NCBI GenBank assembly: GCA_947255165.1
Contig: CAMYFZ010000002.1
Span: 5,132-69,131, forward strand
Length of the DNA: 64,000 nucleotides
Reading direction: 5' to 3'
DNA from: an uncultured Varibaculum sp.
GTDB taxonomy: Bacteria; Actinomycetota; Actinomycetes; Actinomycetales; Actinomycetaceae
The notes below the pieces were generated by a model. That model worked only from the letters and a program-made list of their open reading frames with translations, was not told the DNA's origin and searched no databases. The position numbers were made by a program, and so were the translations under genes. Every line of letters starts with the position of its first letter. Position 1 is the stretch's first letter. This document shows positions 7,843-16,837 of the stretch, piece after piece.

Positions 7843-8035
7843 CGCGGGGATAACTTTTACCTCCCGCGACTGTTGATTCATAAAGAGCCGCCTTCGTTGG
7901 CATTTGCGTTGACCAAGTAGCGGTAGCGCGGGGGATAACTTTTATCCGAGTGGGCGCGGTGGGCATAAGAATTCGGAAAACGTCGCTACGTTTTCCGAAT
8001 TCTTGGGCGGGAGGAAAAAGTTATCCCCTGCGCCC
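7843..8035. repeat. Cluster of GGGGATAACTTTT repeats around a perfect 16-bp palindrome
   Basis: The gene-free stretch 7724-8082 holds, after the terminator, three copies of a GC-framed element with core GGGGATAACTTTT. Copy one is at 7843-7868 (direct, framed by CGCGGG/CCCGCG), copy two at 7926-7958 (direct), and copy three at 8005-8035 (inverted). Between copies two and three is a perfect palindrome: AAGAATTCGGAAAACG at 7967-7982, a 6-base loop, and CGTTTTCCGAATTCTT at 7989-8004. Copies two and three with the palindrome form one long imperfect hairpin of about 110 bases. There is no coding content. It looks like a small repeat element (REP/MITE-like) or a processed structured RNA. Confidence 0.7.
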
Positions 8036-8082
8036 TGAACGGAGTGTTCTCATTGGCTCCGCGATCGCTTACAGTCGCCTAA

Positions 8083-8691
8083 CTAGGCAGGGGAGACGGC
8101 TAACAGGCGAAAACCTTTCTTCGAGGCAAGGCGGCGGGTGGGGAAACCTTGCGCGCACAGCCACTTTTGCATCGAATCTGCTCCCAGGTTCTTCCCCATT
8201 ACCAAAATTGCCTCTCCGCCGGATTTTAATAGAGGCAACCAGGTGAGCAGTAACTCTTGGAGCGGTTTCTTTCCGATCCTTACCGGAGGGTTAGACCAGA
8301 TTAGATCGATTCCTCCGGCGGATTTTGCGGCCGCAAGCATCTCTTCTGGGGTTCCTACCTGCAAGGAAACTCCCGCGCGCTGGGCGTTAGTGCGGGTGAG
8401 ATCGCGGGCACGTTCGCTTACGTCCACCGCTAATATCTGCGCAGAGGGACTCAAAAGTCCCAAACTGATTGCTAGCGGTCCCCAGCCGCACCCTAAATCC
8501 AAAAAAGTGCCCTCTGCGGGGGGAGTAGGGGCCCCTGCTAATAGCACTGCAGTTGCCTTGTCTAAGTGGCGGGAGGAAAACACTCCCTCCGCTCCCTCTA
8601 AACAAAGCTCTTTGCCCGCTAGAGAAACTTCGATCCGGGTGCGTTCCCCGGCACTAGCGGCGGGCTGATCCGTGAAATACTGTTCCATCAC
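8083..8691 (-). CDS. RsmC/RlmG-like class I SAM methyltransferase
   Basis: This 202-aa protein matches the methyltransferase half of RsmC/RlmG-type 16S/23S rRNA guanine-N2 methyltransferases. It has the SAM-binding FLDLGCGWGPLAI, the acidic loop ILAVDVSERA and the catalytic SNPPVRIGKK, where NPP-x-R-x-GK is typical of this family. It is the short, single-domain form that begins with MMEQYFTDQP; the N-terminal pseudo-methyltransferase domain of E. coli RsmC is absent. The first or second ATG could be used. It is transcribed away from the DUF885 gene. The rRNA target is inferred from family only. Confidence 0.8.
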   Translation of the reverse strand: MMEQYFTDQPAASAGERTRIEVSLAGKELCLEGAEGVFSSRHLDKATAVLLAGAPTPPAEGTFLDLGCGWGPLAISLGLLSPSAQILAVDVSERARDLTRTNAQRAGVSLQVGTPEEMLAAAKSAGGIDLIWSNPPVRIGKKPLQELLLTWLPLLKSGGEAILVMGKNLGADSMQKWLCAQGFPTRRLASKKGFRLLAVSPA

Positions 8692-8805
8692 TTCTAGAAT
8701 ATTGTTTTTAGTTTCCTATTGCGCGTGAGCCATAATATAGGACGATAGAGATTAGCAAGCGAGCTAGCTGGTGCCAATAAGAACGAGGGAATATGAAAGC
8801 GGGGG

Positions 8806-10500
8806 TTGCGGTTGGAAAAAGATGTTAAGCAAATCGATAGCGTGCTTAACCAGTACGTTACCGCCTACGCCCGGATTGATCCTTTTAAAGCGTCCGAATG
8901 GGGAATCTCCGGGTATGATGCTTTCCTACCGGATTATTCACCGCCGGGAATCTCGGAACGCTACAACTTGCGTAAAGATGCCATAGCGCGAGTAGCGAAG
9001 ACATCTAAGCCTACCCCTCGCGAAAAGCGAGAAGCCGAAGGATTCACGTTGTTGGCTCGCGCCGAACAAGAAAAGTTCGAAGCCGGGTTCTTAGCCTCCG
9101 AAATCAGCGGCACTAACTCGCCAATCCAGGTTTTTGCCGAAACTTTCAAACTCATGGACGTCAGCAACGAGGCGGGAGTGGGGAATCTTATGCGCAGATT
9201 CTTGGCACTTCCGCAGGCGTTTGCGGGACTACAAACCACGATGAAAGAATCGCGGGATCGGGGTTGGGCTTTTCCTCGGGAAGTCCTGGAAATGGTATTG
9301 GGACAGGCCTGTAAACTTTCAAATCCCGCTCATGACATCTATCAAGCTAAGCGCGCTGAAATGCTCAATACCCGGCTTTCGCAAATGAGCCAACGCGCAT
9401 TCGATCGGGGGATCTCTGCCGCCCAGGGTGCTTTTTCTGAAATGGCGAGCTTTTTAAAGGAAGAAATTCTGCCTGCCTGCTCTCCCATCAGCTCGATTGA
9501 TCCGCACTCTTATTTCATTTCCTTGCTGAACGTGGGCGTAAGCGAACCTAACCCCGCGGAGCTTTTTGAAGCGGCTAGTGGGGATCTGGTTCGCCTGCGA
9601 GCTCAGTGCGACCAGCTTCGTAGCGAATTGGGGGATAAACATGCATATCGGCTCTCTGATTTAGAACTTGCAGACGGGTTTAACGTGCTTACTTGGGCTA
9701 TGGAGGATGCCTGGGATGAACTGCGCAGCAAGGTAGACCCAGAGTTGGCGGAGCTGGTAAATCCCGAAACCTCTCCCTTGAAATGGGAGAATGACCCCTA
9801 CGGCTGCCTGGTACATCCCTACTATCCCGCTGGGATCAAACTTTCAGAAAACTCGCGAGTTTTATCGCGTAATTGCGCTGCTAGCCGCGCCCCGCATGCC
9901 TATCAAAGCGGAGAAAATCCGGCGGCTATCAGTGGCGCCGCCTTCGACTCTTTCCTAGAAATCGAAGACCGCTACTTTGCGCTGGCCGCTTTGGAAAAGG
10001 GCATCCCGGGCTCGCATCTATATTCGCGGGCGCGGCAGTCCTACGGTGCTAATCTGTTTACCCGTATTGGTGCGCGATTACCGGCCTCCAATCTGGGTTG
10101 GGATCTGTTTGCCCTGGAGATGGCGCCAGAGCTTTGGGATATTCCCGGTGAGATTAAATTGCTGATCCAGGAACGGATCATGCGCTATATAGCCTTGGCT
10201 CTAGCGGATCTGCAATTATATGGTTCGCAAGGTAAAAATACATCTGCTTGGGGTTTGCCGGAGGCTATTGCCTATTTGAACCATACGGTTTCTGGTCCTT
10301 GGAAGCAGGTGCTCTTACGCCAACGTTACCTGGGGGTTCCTGCGTTGAGTCTGGCTCCCTGGTATGGCTGGCGCCATTGGAAAGCGATCTATCAGAAATT
10401 CCGTGCGGCCGATGGCGGTGGTTTCGCTGATTTTGTGCGGAAAGTATCGCCGGCAGGAGCAGTACATTTTCAGGTTATCTCAGAAACTGTTTCTGCTTAG
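8806..10500 (+). CDS. DUF885 family protein
   Basis: This is a soluble protein of about 564 aa. Its N-terminal region (LNQYVTAYARIDPFKASEWG, then GYDAFLPDYSPPGI) and overall length match the DUF885 family, whose members have been suggested to be zinc-dependent peptidases. The family's usual HExxH-type signature is not obvious here; the nearest candidate regions around residues 390-440 read instead as GSHLYSRARQSYGANLF. This member may therefore have lost catalysis or belong to a divergent branch. No ATG fits the N-terminus: a TTG at 8806 or 8812 is used, and GGGGG at 8800-8804 suits the second one better. Confidence 0.6.
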   Translation: MRLEKDVKQIDSVLNQYVTAYARIDPFKASEWGISGYDAFLPDYSPPGISERYNLRKDAIARVAKTSKPTPREKREAEGFTLLARAEQEKFEAGFLASEISGTNSPIQVFAETFKLMDVSNEAGVGNLMRRFLALPQAFAGLQTTMKESRDRGWAFPREVLEMVLGQACKLSNPAHDIYQAKRAEMLNTRLSQMSQRAFDRGISAAQGAFSEMASFLKEEILPACSPISSIDPHSYFISLLNVGVSEPNPAELFEAASGDLVRLRAQCDQLRSELGDKHAYRLSDLELADGFNVLTWAMEDAWDELRSKVDPELAELVNPETSPLKWENDPYGCLVHPYYPAGIKLSENSRVLSRNCAASRAPHAYQSGENPAAISGAAFDSFLEIEDRYFALAALEKGIPGSHLYSRARQSYGANLFTRIGARLPASNLGWDLFALEMAPELWDIPGEIKLLIQERIMRYIALALADLQLYGSQGKNTSAWGLPEAIAYLNHTVSGPWKQVLLRQRYLGVPALSLAPWYGWRHWKAIYQKFRAADGGGFADFVRKVSPAGAVHFQVISETVSA

Positions 10501-10685
10501 AACGAGATTTGTCTCCCGTTTGCTGGGAGCACAGTCGGTAGGATAGCGCCCCCCTCGTCCTCAAACCCAGTAGCTCGCGGATAAAGATGTGGCTGACAGC
10601 GAAAATAAGAATGCTAGCTGCTACAAATTTTGAAAAATCAAAAATAAAACAGGCAAAATATAAATTATTAAATAAAAAGTAATAA

Positions 10686-10704
10686 ATCGGTATCATTATA
10701 GTTA
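10686..10704 (+). promoter_or_regulatory. Shared 19-bp motif upstream of oppA paralog 1
   Basis: ATCGGTATCAT-N3-AGTTA lies 31 bases before the ATG in a strongly A+T-rich leader. The same motif, identical at all 16 fixed positions, occurs upstream of the second oppA (13943-13961). It is a candidate operator or shared promoter element; the regulator is unknown. Confidence 0.5.
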
Positions 10705-10734
10705 ATAATTTAGGTTTTCAGAAAGGCTAAGACT

Positions 10735-12333
10735 ATGCGCAGTCGTTGGCTCCCCCTCGCCGTATTGGCAGCAACGGTTCTCGCTGCCGCAGGTTTGACC
10801 GCTTGCAGCGACAATTCTACGACCGATTCGGTTGACCGGATATTGATTAATGGCGAGGAACCCGCCCGAGGGTTAATCCCGGCCGCTGCCGATGATGATG
10901 CCGGAATCAAGATCATTGATCTGCTCTTTGCCGGTCTGGTCACCTACGACCCGCAAGGGAAAGTGGTTAACGACGTGGCTCGGGAAATAACCGATTCTGC
11001 TGACCATAAGACCTGGACCATCCAGATGAACACCGATCGTAAATTTTCCGACGGCACCCCGCTGCTGGCGAAGAACTTCGTGCGCGCTTGGAAGGCTTCC
11101 GCTGCGCAGAAACTCGGAGCTACCACCGCTTTTGAGGCAATCGAGGGAGCAACAGACGACGGTACCGGAGATCTTAGCGGGGTGATGGCTAATGGTGACT
11201 ATACAATAACCATCAAATTGAAACGTCCGGTAGCTGACTTTTCCAATCGCCTGGGAATCAACGGCTTTTACCCGCTTCCTGACAGTGCTTTCGATGCCCA
11301 AGGGAAGATTAAAAAGGAGTTCGGACAAAAACCAGTGGGGAATGGCCCTTATACCCTGACTAGCTGGGAGCCCTCCAGTCGGATACAACTAGATAAATCC
11401 ACCACCTACCGCGGGCCCCGCCAGGCGCTAAATGCGGGACTGGAAGTCAAAATATATGCGGATCTGTCGGCCGCCTACCAGGATCTACTAGCTGGAAACC
11501 TGGATGTGCTTGACCAAATTCCAGATGGGGAGCTACCCAACGCCGAGAAAGATTTGGGAAAAAATCGTGCCAGCGCAGTCCAGGCCAGTATGCAGACCTT
11601 GGATATCGATTACCAGACTAAGCACTTTTCGGGCGAAGAAGGGAAATTGCGGCGCCAAGCCATATCCCAAGCGATTAACCGAGAAAACATAATCAAAACC
11701 ATCTTCTACGGCACCCGCACGGCGGCCACTGATTTCTTACCGCCGCAAATCTTGGGACATATGGATGCTGGCCCTACGAACCAGGTACTTAAATTTGATG
11801 CCGCGGCCGCCAAAGAGGCTTGGAAGGCTGCCGATAAGATTAGCCCCTGGCAGGGGGAGCTAAAAATTACCTATAACTCCAACGAATCCAATCAGCCCTG
11901 GGTAGATGCAATCTGCAATCAGCTGTCTAACACCCTGGGGGTCAAGGCGGTAGGTGACCCCCAGCCTGATTTCAAGACCCTTATGGAAATGATGGATGAA
12001 CATTCTTTTACCGGACCGTTCCGGATGGGATGGTCAATGGGATATCCCTCACCAAATAATCTCCTCGCTGGTCGCTATGTAAAAGGCGGTAATGGCAACA
12101 AGATGGGTTACGACAACCCCGAATACACAGAGCTTCTATCTAGGGCGCAAGCGGCAGACACTCCTAAAGAGGCCGCAAAACTCTATGAGCAGGCACAAAC
12201 TCTGCTACTGGCTGATTTACCCTCAATCCCGCTCTGGTCGCCCAGTTCTAACATCGGCTATAGCCAGCATGTGGGCAATGTGACCACAGATTGGAAAGGT
12301 GAGGTAGCTTTTCATAAAGTTACTAGAAAATAA
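10735..12333 (+). CDS. oppA: Oligopeptide ABC transporter substrate-binding lipoprotein (paralog 1)
   Basis: This is an extracytoplasmic solute-binding protein of the SBP_bac_5 family (OppA/DppA). It is exported and lipid-anchored: the signal peptide ends with the lipobox LTAC at about residue 23. Family hallmarks include LLFAGLVTYDPQGK, TWTIQMNTDRKFSDGTPL and LRRQAISQAINRENI. The 532-aa length is normal. It is followed 17 bases downstream by a LysP-like permease gene, while the matching permeases and ATPase lie after a second oppA. It may therefore share that OppBCDF core with different substrate specificity (inference). Confidence 0.93.
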   Translation: MRSRWLPLAVLAATVLAAAGLTACSDNSTTDSVDRILINGEEPARGLIPAAADDDAGIKIIDLLFAGLVTYDPQGKVVNDVAREITDSADHKTWTIQMNTDRKFSDGTPLLAKNFVRAWKASAAQKLGATTAFEAIEGATDDGTGDLSGVMANGDYTITIKLKRPVADFSNRLGINGFYPLPDSAFDAQGKIKKEFGQKPVGNGPYTLTSWEPSSRIQLDKSTTYRGPRQALNAGLEVKIYADLSAAYQDLLAGNLDVLDQIPDGELPNAEKDLGKNRASAVQASMQTLDIDYQTKHFSGEEGKLRRQAISQAINRENIIKTIFYGTRTAATDFLPPQILGHMDAGPTNQVLKFDAAAAKEAWKAADKISPWQGELKITYNSNESNQPWVDAICNQLSNTLGVKAVGDPQPDFKTLMEMMDEHSFTGPFRMGWSMGYPSPNNLLAGRYVKGGNGNKMGYDNPEYTELLSRAQAADTPKEAAKLYEQAQTLLLADLPSIPLWSPSSNIGYSQHVGNVTTDWKGEVAFHKVTRK

Positions 12334-12350
12334 CTATCTCGGAGGATGTC

Positions 12351-13868
12351 GTGGCCAGTAGCGAAATTTCTGATGCTAATCCTGGTATGTCTCAGGGGGG
12401 TGACCCCCAGCTGCACCGCAAGCTAAAGGCACGCCACCTGAATATGATCGCCATTGGGGGAGCGATTGGAACCGGGCTTTTCGTAGCCTCTGGCGGTACC
12501 ATTACCGGCGCCGGTCCCGGAGGTGCCCTGGTTGCTTACGGAGCCATCGGAATCATGGTATTTTTCCTGATGCAGTCGCTAGGGGAGATGGCCACCTACT
12601 GTCCCACCTCGGGTGCGTTCGAAGTTTTTGCCACCCGCTATGTCTCCAAATCTTTTGGCTTTGCACAGGGATGGAACTATTGGTACAACTGGGCAATCAC
12701 GGTGGCAGCGGAGCTAGTTGCGGCCACTATCGTGATGCAATACTGGTTCCCGGAATCGGTGGTTCCCGCCTGGGTCTGGTCGCTACTTTTCCTGCTAATC
12801 CTGTTTGTACTTAATGCTTTCACCGTTCGCGGATTCGGGGAATCAGAGTTCTGGTTTGCCTCTATCAAAGTAGTAACGGTGATCGTCTTCCTAGTGCTAG
12901 GGATCCTAATGGTGCTCGGGATTATGGGGGGTAAGTCTCCGGGCTTCACCAACTTTACCCGCGGGGATGCCCCCTTCGTAAATGGTTTTTGGGGCATCAT
13001 GGGAGTCTTTATGATTGCCGGTTTCTCTTTCCAAGGCACCGAGATGATCGGGATTGCCGCCGGGGAAACCCAAGATCCTGAAACTAACGTACCTCGCGCT
13101 ACTCGGGCCGTTTTCATCCGTATCTTGCTGTTCTATATCGGGGCGATCGCGGTTATCTCTTTTCTGATTCCCTACACCGATCCCGCCCTCCTGCAGGGAG
13201 CAAGTGCCGACTCCGACACCGCCCAAGGCTTTACCGAGGCCGTAACCAAGTCTCCCTTTACTTTGCTTTTTGAACGAGCTGGGGTAGCAATCGCGGCGGG
13301 GGTAATGAATGCCGTCATCTTAACTTCGATTCTTTCTGCTGGTAACTCCGGCATGTATGTGGCGACTAGGATGCTCTACTCGCTAGCTAAAGAGAAAAAA
13401 GCACCTGCTATTTTTGCTCGCCTCACGGGACACGGAGTTCCCCTGGTCGCGCTGTTAGCTACCAGTATGGTGGGAGCAGTTTGCTTTGCCACCTCGCGTG
13501 TAGGTACCGGCCAGGTCTATGTATGGTTGGTGAATGCATCCGGACTTGCCGGCTTTATTACCTGGATGGGAATTGCTTGGTCTCATTACTGTTTCCGCCG
13601 CGCCTATAAAGCCCAAGGCAAATCGGTAGCTGAGCTTCCCTATAAGGCACTGTTCTATCCGGCGGGACCAATTATTGCGCTAGTAATGTGTGCCATCGTG
13701 GTAGTGGGGCAGTCCTTAGATGTGATGAGTGGGGGATTTTCTATCATCAACTTCTTAGCAATCTATATTGGATTGCTGTTCTTCTTGGCGCTGTGGATCG
13801 GGCATAAGCTGGTTACCCGCGCCCCGGCAGTTAAACCGGAAGAAGCTGATCTTTCCCGGCATGTATAG
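12351..13868 (+). CDS. Amino-acid permease, LysP-like (APC superfamily)
   Basis: This 505-aa, 12-segment secondary transporter imports an amino acid with protons. The first helix region, IAIGGAIGTGLFVASGGTI, followed by TGAGPGGALVAYG, and the FGFAQGWNYWYNWAITVAAEL and NAFTVRGFGESEFWF segments are close to the lysine permease LysP of enterobacteria, so lysine or another basic amino acid is the likely substrate. The GTG start has a strong GGAGG site 7 bases upstream. It lies between two peptide-binding proteins, an amino-acid and peptide scavenging context. It probably shares the transcript of the first oppA. Confidence 0.88.
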   Translation: MASSEISDANPGMSQGGDPQLHRKLKARHLNMIAIGGAIGTGLFVASGGTITGAGPGGALVAYGAIGIMVFFLMQSLGEMATYCPTSGAFEVFATRYVSKSFGFAQGWNYWYNWAITVAAELVAATIVMQYWFPESVVPAWVWSLLFLLILFVLNAFTVRGFGESEFWFASIKVVTVIVFLVLGILMVLGIMGGKSPGFTNFTRGDAPFVNGFWGIMGVFMIAGFSFQGTEMIGIAAGETQDPETNVPRATRAVFIRILLFYIGAIAVISFLIPYTDPALLQGASADSDTAQGFTEAVTKSPFTLLFERAGVAIAAGVMNAVILTSILSAGNSGMYVATRMLYSLAKEKKAPAIFARLTGHGVPLVALLATSMVGAVCFATSRVGTGQVYVWLVNASGLAGFITWMGIAWSHYCFRRAYKAQGKSVAELPYKALFYPAGPIIALVMCAIVVVGQSLDVMSGGFSIINFLAIYIGLLFFLALWIGHKLVTRAPAVKPEEADLSRHV

Positions 13869-13930
13869 GCATTTAACCGGGAAATTTTTCTAGTTATTAC
13901 CGCTGAGAATTCCCGGAAAAATAAATGCCT
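13867..13930. terminator. Nested inverted repeat after the permease gene
   Basis: The outer arms are AGGCATTTA (13867-13875) and TAAATGCCT (13922-13930). The inner arms are CCGGGAA (13877-13883) and TTCCCGG (13910-13916), with A/T runs between. It overlaps the permease stop region and probably ends that transcript, although the loop is long. Confidence 0.5.
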
Positions 13931-13942
13931 ATATCCTGACTA

Positions 13943-13961
13943 ATCGGTATCATATCAGTTA
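13943..13961 (+). promoter_or_regulatory. Shared 19-bp motif upstream of oppA paralog 2
   Basis: This is the second copy of ATCGGTATCAT-N3-AGTTA, 144 bases before the second oppA start. Conservation in two otherwise dissimilar leaders argues for a common regulator of the two binding proteins. Confidence 0.5.
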
Positions 13962-14104
13962 TCGATTTCTTAAAGGTAAGTCGAGAAAATCTTGGGATTG
14001 TGTAAAAACTCCAAACCTGAAATGCTATATTTAGCTGTGATTGTGTCAACATTTTTTCTGACACATCAGCTTTAAAAATGTAAGCAACAAGCTTGGAGGC
14101 AATA

Positions 14105-15766
14105 GTGAAACGACGGGGTGCATTAGCCCTAGCATCTGCACTTGCTCTATCTCTCGGACTAGCCGGCTGTTCAAACGGCTCTGGCGGAGATTCAGCGGCA
14201 AATGCAGATAGTAAAGGGATTATTACTGTAAACACGGTAGAACCACAAAATCCCCTGATTCCGACTTCTACCAATGAAACCGGTGGCGGGCGCGTCCTAG
14301 ACGCGCTTTTCTCTGGTCTGGTCTATTACGAACCCAAGACTGGCAAGGCCGAGAACGAACTGGCCGAGTCGATTGAGTCTAAAGATCAGGTAGTTTGGAC
14401 GATTAAGCTAAGGAAGGATGCCAAGTTCTCCGATGGCTCGCCAATTAAGGCCGATAACTACATCAAGGCCTGGAACTATGGGGCAAACCCGAAGAACGCG
14501 CAAATGTCTTCTTCTTTCTTTGAAGTAATTAAAGGCTTTACTCCCGGTCCGGAGGAAGAAGGAGCCGAAGCTCCCGATGTACCGGAACTGTCGGGATTAA
14601 AGAAGGTTGATGATTACACTTTCCAGGTAACTCTCAATCAGCCGACTTCTGACTTTGCGCTGCGCCTGGGCTACTCCGCCTATGTGCCGCTGCCGGATGT
14701 GGCTTTCAAAGACATGAAAGCCTTCGGTCAGAACCCCACGGTTACCTCCGGGCCCTACACCCTCAAGGACAAGGGTTGGCACCACAACGAATCTATTGAA
14801 CTGGTAAAGAACGATAAGTATTCTGGACCGCGGGAAGCTAAGAACGGTGGAATCACTTTCAAGATTTACACCAAGTCCGAGGCCGCCTATGCCGATGTAC
14901 AGTCTGGTCAGCTAGACGTACTCGATGACGTACCAGCTGCGTCAATGAGCAACTTCCAGTCTGATTTCCCAGATTCCAGCATTAACCAGCCGGTGGCTAT
15001 TTTCCAGTCCTTCACCATTCCGGATCGGCTAAAGCACTTCGGAATGGATGAGGAAGGCCGCCTGCGTCGTCAAGCGCTTTCTTACGCTATTGACCGCGCT
15101 AGCATCTGTGAAAAGATCTTCCAGAAGACCCGGGTACCTGCGAAAGATTTCACTTCTCCAGCCATGCCTAACTATGACAAGGTTTTGAAGCAGGTTAAGG
15201 GCGCGGAAGTGCTGAAGTTTGATAAAGCCAAGGCTAAGGAACTGTGGGCGAAAGCTGACGCAATTTCCAAGTTTGATGGCAAGTTCACTATTGGCTACAA
15301 CTCGGACTCCTCCCACAAAGACTGGGTAGACGCGGTTACTAACCAGCTGAAGACCAACTTGGGTATTGATGCGGTCGGCGATCCTTACCCGGACTTCAAG
15401 GGACTGCGCGATGCCATTACCCAGGAAACCATTAAGGGCGCATTCCGCTCTGGTTGGCAAGCTGACTACCCGGGGATGACGAACTTCTTGGAGCCCCTAT
15501 ACTCCAAGAACGGCAACTCCAATGATGGTAAATACGACAACCAACAGTTCAACCAGCTGATGCTGGAGATTGCGAAGCTGCCGGTAGGAGACGCTCAGGA
15601 CCAGAAGTTTGCAGAAGCGCAATCGATTCTGTTCACTGATCTGCCTGCTATCCCGCTGTGGTACTCCAATGTTCTAGGTGTTTGGAACAAAGAAAATGTT
15701 TCCAACGTAACCTTTAACTGGAAGAGTGAACCGGTTTACTACCAGATCACTAAGAACGCAAAGTAA
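14105..15766 (+). CDS. oppA: Oligopeptide ABC transporter substrate-binding lipoprotein (paralog 2)
   Basis: This is a second SBP_bac_5 lipoprotein, about 553 aa from the GTG at 14105. That start is chosen because GGAGG sits 7 bases upstream and the predicted signal peptide (KRRGALALASALALSLGLAGC) then begins properly; the lipobox is LAGC. It shares with paralog 1 the pattern LFSGLVYYEP, DAKFSDGSPIKADNY and LRRQALSYAIDRASI. It is followed by a strong terminator and then the oppB, oppC and oppDF genes. That arrangement allows more binding protein than membrane components to be made from one promoter. Confidence 0.93.
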   Translation: MKRRGALALASALALSLGLAGCSNGSGGDSAANADSKGIITVNTVEPQNPLIPTSTNETGGGRVLDALFSGLVYYEPKTGKAENELAESIESKDQVVWTIKLRKDAKFSDGSPIKADNYIKAWNYGANPKNAQMSSSFFEVIKGFTPGPEEEGAEAPDVPELSGLKKVDDYTFQVTLNQPTSDFALRLGYSAYVPLPDVAFKDMKAFGQNPTVTSGPYTLKDKGWHHNESIELVKNDKYSGPREAKNGGITFKIYTKSEAAYADVQSGQLDVLDDVPAASMSNFQSDFPDSSINQPVAIFQSFTIPDRLKHFGMDEEGRLRRQALSYAIDRASICEKIFQKTRVPAKDFTSPAMPNYDKVLKQVKGAEVLKFDKAKAKELWAKADAISKFDGKFTIGYNSDSSHKDWVDAVTNQLKTNLGIDAVGDPYPDFKGLRDAITQETIKGAFRSGWQADYPGMTNFLEPLYSKNGNSNDGKYDNQQFNQLMLEIAKLPVGDAQDQKFAEAQSILFTDLPAIPLWYSNVLGVWNKENVSNVTFNWKSEPVYYQITKNAK

Positions 15767-15804
15767 AGAAAAAATCGCAAATAAACTGTAGTAAACACAG
15801 TTAA

Positions 15805-15855
15805 GAGGCGGATCTGAAGGCAATAAAATGCCTTCAGATCCGCCTCCGGTTTTTT
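15805..15855 (+). terminator. Perfect 18-bp-stem terminator between oppA and oppB
   Basis: GAGGCGGATCTGAAGGCA (15805-15822), loop ATAAAA, its exact complement at 15829-15846, then CGG and six T. This is a textbook intrinsic terminator, probably partial, giving graded expression of oppA over oppBCDF. Confidence 0.9.
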
Positions 15856-15910
15856 CCTGGAAGCGTTAACGCGATAAGGTTTAACTCAGCTTATAGTCAA
15901 GGAGAGACCT

Positions 15911-16837
15911 ATGCTCAGATACATAGGGCATCGTCTACTACAGATGATCCCGGTATTCTTTGGGGCAACGTTGCTGATTTTCGCGATGGTGTATGCCATG
16001 CCGGGAGATCCGGTGCAGGCACTAGGCGGAGATAAGGGACTGCCCCCCTCGGTAGCCGCGCAGATTCGCGCGGAATACAACCTCGATAAACCGCTGTGGA
16101 TGCAGTACCTGCTTTATCTAAAGGGAATCGTCACCCTAGATTTCGGAAAGACCTTCTCCGGCAGAGAAGTAACCGAAGTAATGGCCAACGCCTTCCCGGT
16201 AACTATCAAGCTAGCGTTTATGGCGATTATTTTTGAGGCCGTGATCGGGATTTTCTTCGGATTTTTTGCCGGACTTAAAAAAGGTAAACTTTTTGACTCG
16301 ACTGTGCTAGTGATTTCCCTGGTAGTAATCGCGGTACCGACCTTCGTAATCGGCTTCTTGCTGCAGTTCCTCTTAGGGGTGAAACTAGGGTGGCTGCCTA
16401 CTACCGTAGGGGCAAACGTCAACTTCCAGTCCTTGCTGATGCCGGCGTTAGTGCTAGGAGCAGTTTCTTGTGCCTACGTTATCCGCCTTACTCGTCAAGA
16501 GGTTTCGGAAAACCTGACCGCTGATTTCGTGCGGACTGCCCGGGCAAAGGGGATTCCCGAATCCCGGGTAATGACTCACCACGTGCTGCGCAACTCCCTT
16601 ATTCCAGTAGCTACCTTCCTAGGAGGAGACCTGGGGGCCTTAATGACCGGCGCGATTGTGACTGAAGGTATTTTCGCGATTAACGGTGTCGGCGGTACTC
16701 TTTACCAGGCTATTTTACGTGGTGAGGCCGCTACGGTAGTTTCTATTACTACTGTATTGGTGCTGGTCTATATCGTTGCCAACCTGCTAGTAGACCTGTT
16801 ATACGCTGTACTAGACCCGAGGATTCGCTATGAGTAA
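15911..16837 (+). CDS. oppB: Oligopeptide ABC transporter permease OppB
   Basis: This 308-aa inner-membrane permease has the usual six helices. It has the N-terminal MLRYIGHRLLQMIPVFFGAT and MPGDPVQALGG pattern of the DppB/OppB family, and the EAA-loop region DFVRTARAKGIPESRVMTHH that contacts the ATPase. It overlaps oppC by 8 bases, so OppB and OppC are coupled. It forms the translocation channel with OppC, is energised by the fused OppDF, and is fed by the two OppA lipoproteins. Confidence 0.94.
   Translation: MLRYIGHRLLQMIPVFFGATLLIFAMVYAMPGDPVQALGGDKGLPPSVAAQIRAEYNLDKPLWMQYLLYLKGIVTLDFGKTFSGREVTEVMANAFPVTIKLAFMAIIFEAVIGIFFGFFAGLKKGKLFDSTVLVISLVVIAVPTFVIGFLLQFLLGVKLGWLPTTVGANVNFQSLLMPALVLGAVSCAYVIRLTRQEVSENLTADFVRTARAKGIPESRVMTHHVLRNSLIPVATFLGGDLGALMTGAIVTEGIFAINGVGGTLYQAILRGEAATVVSITTVLVLVYIVANLLVDLLYAVLDPRIRYE

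Noticed and set aside
10620..10734. Iron box (DtxR/Fur type) in the leader of the first oppA
   Set aside because: The A+T-rich leader has partial TTAGG and ATAAT stretches, but no convincing palindrome matching DtxR or Fur operators.
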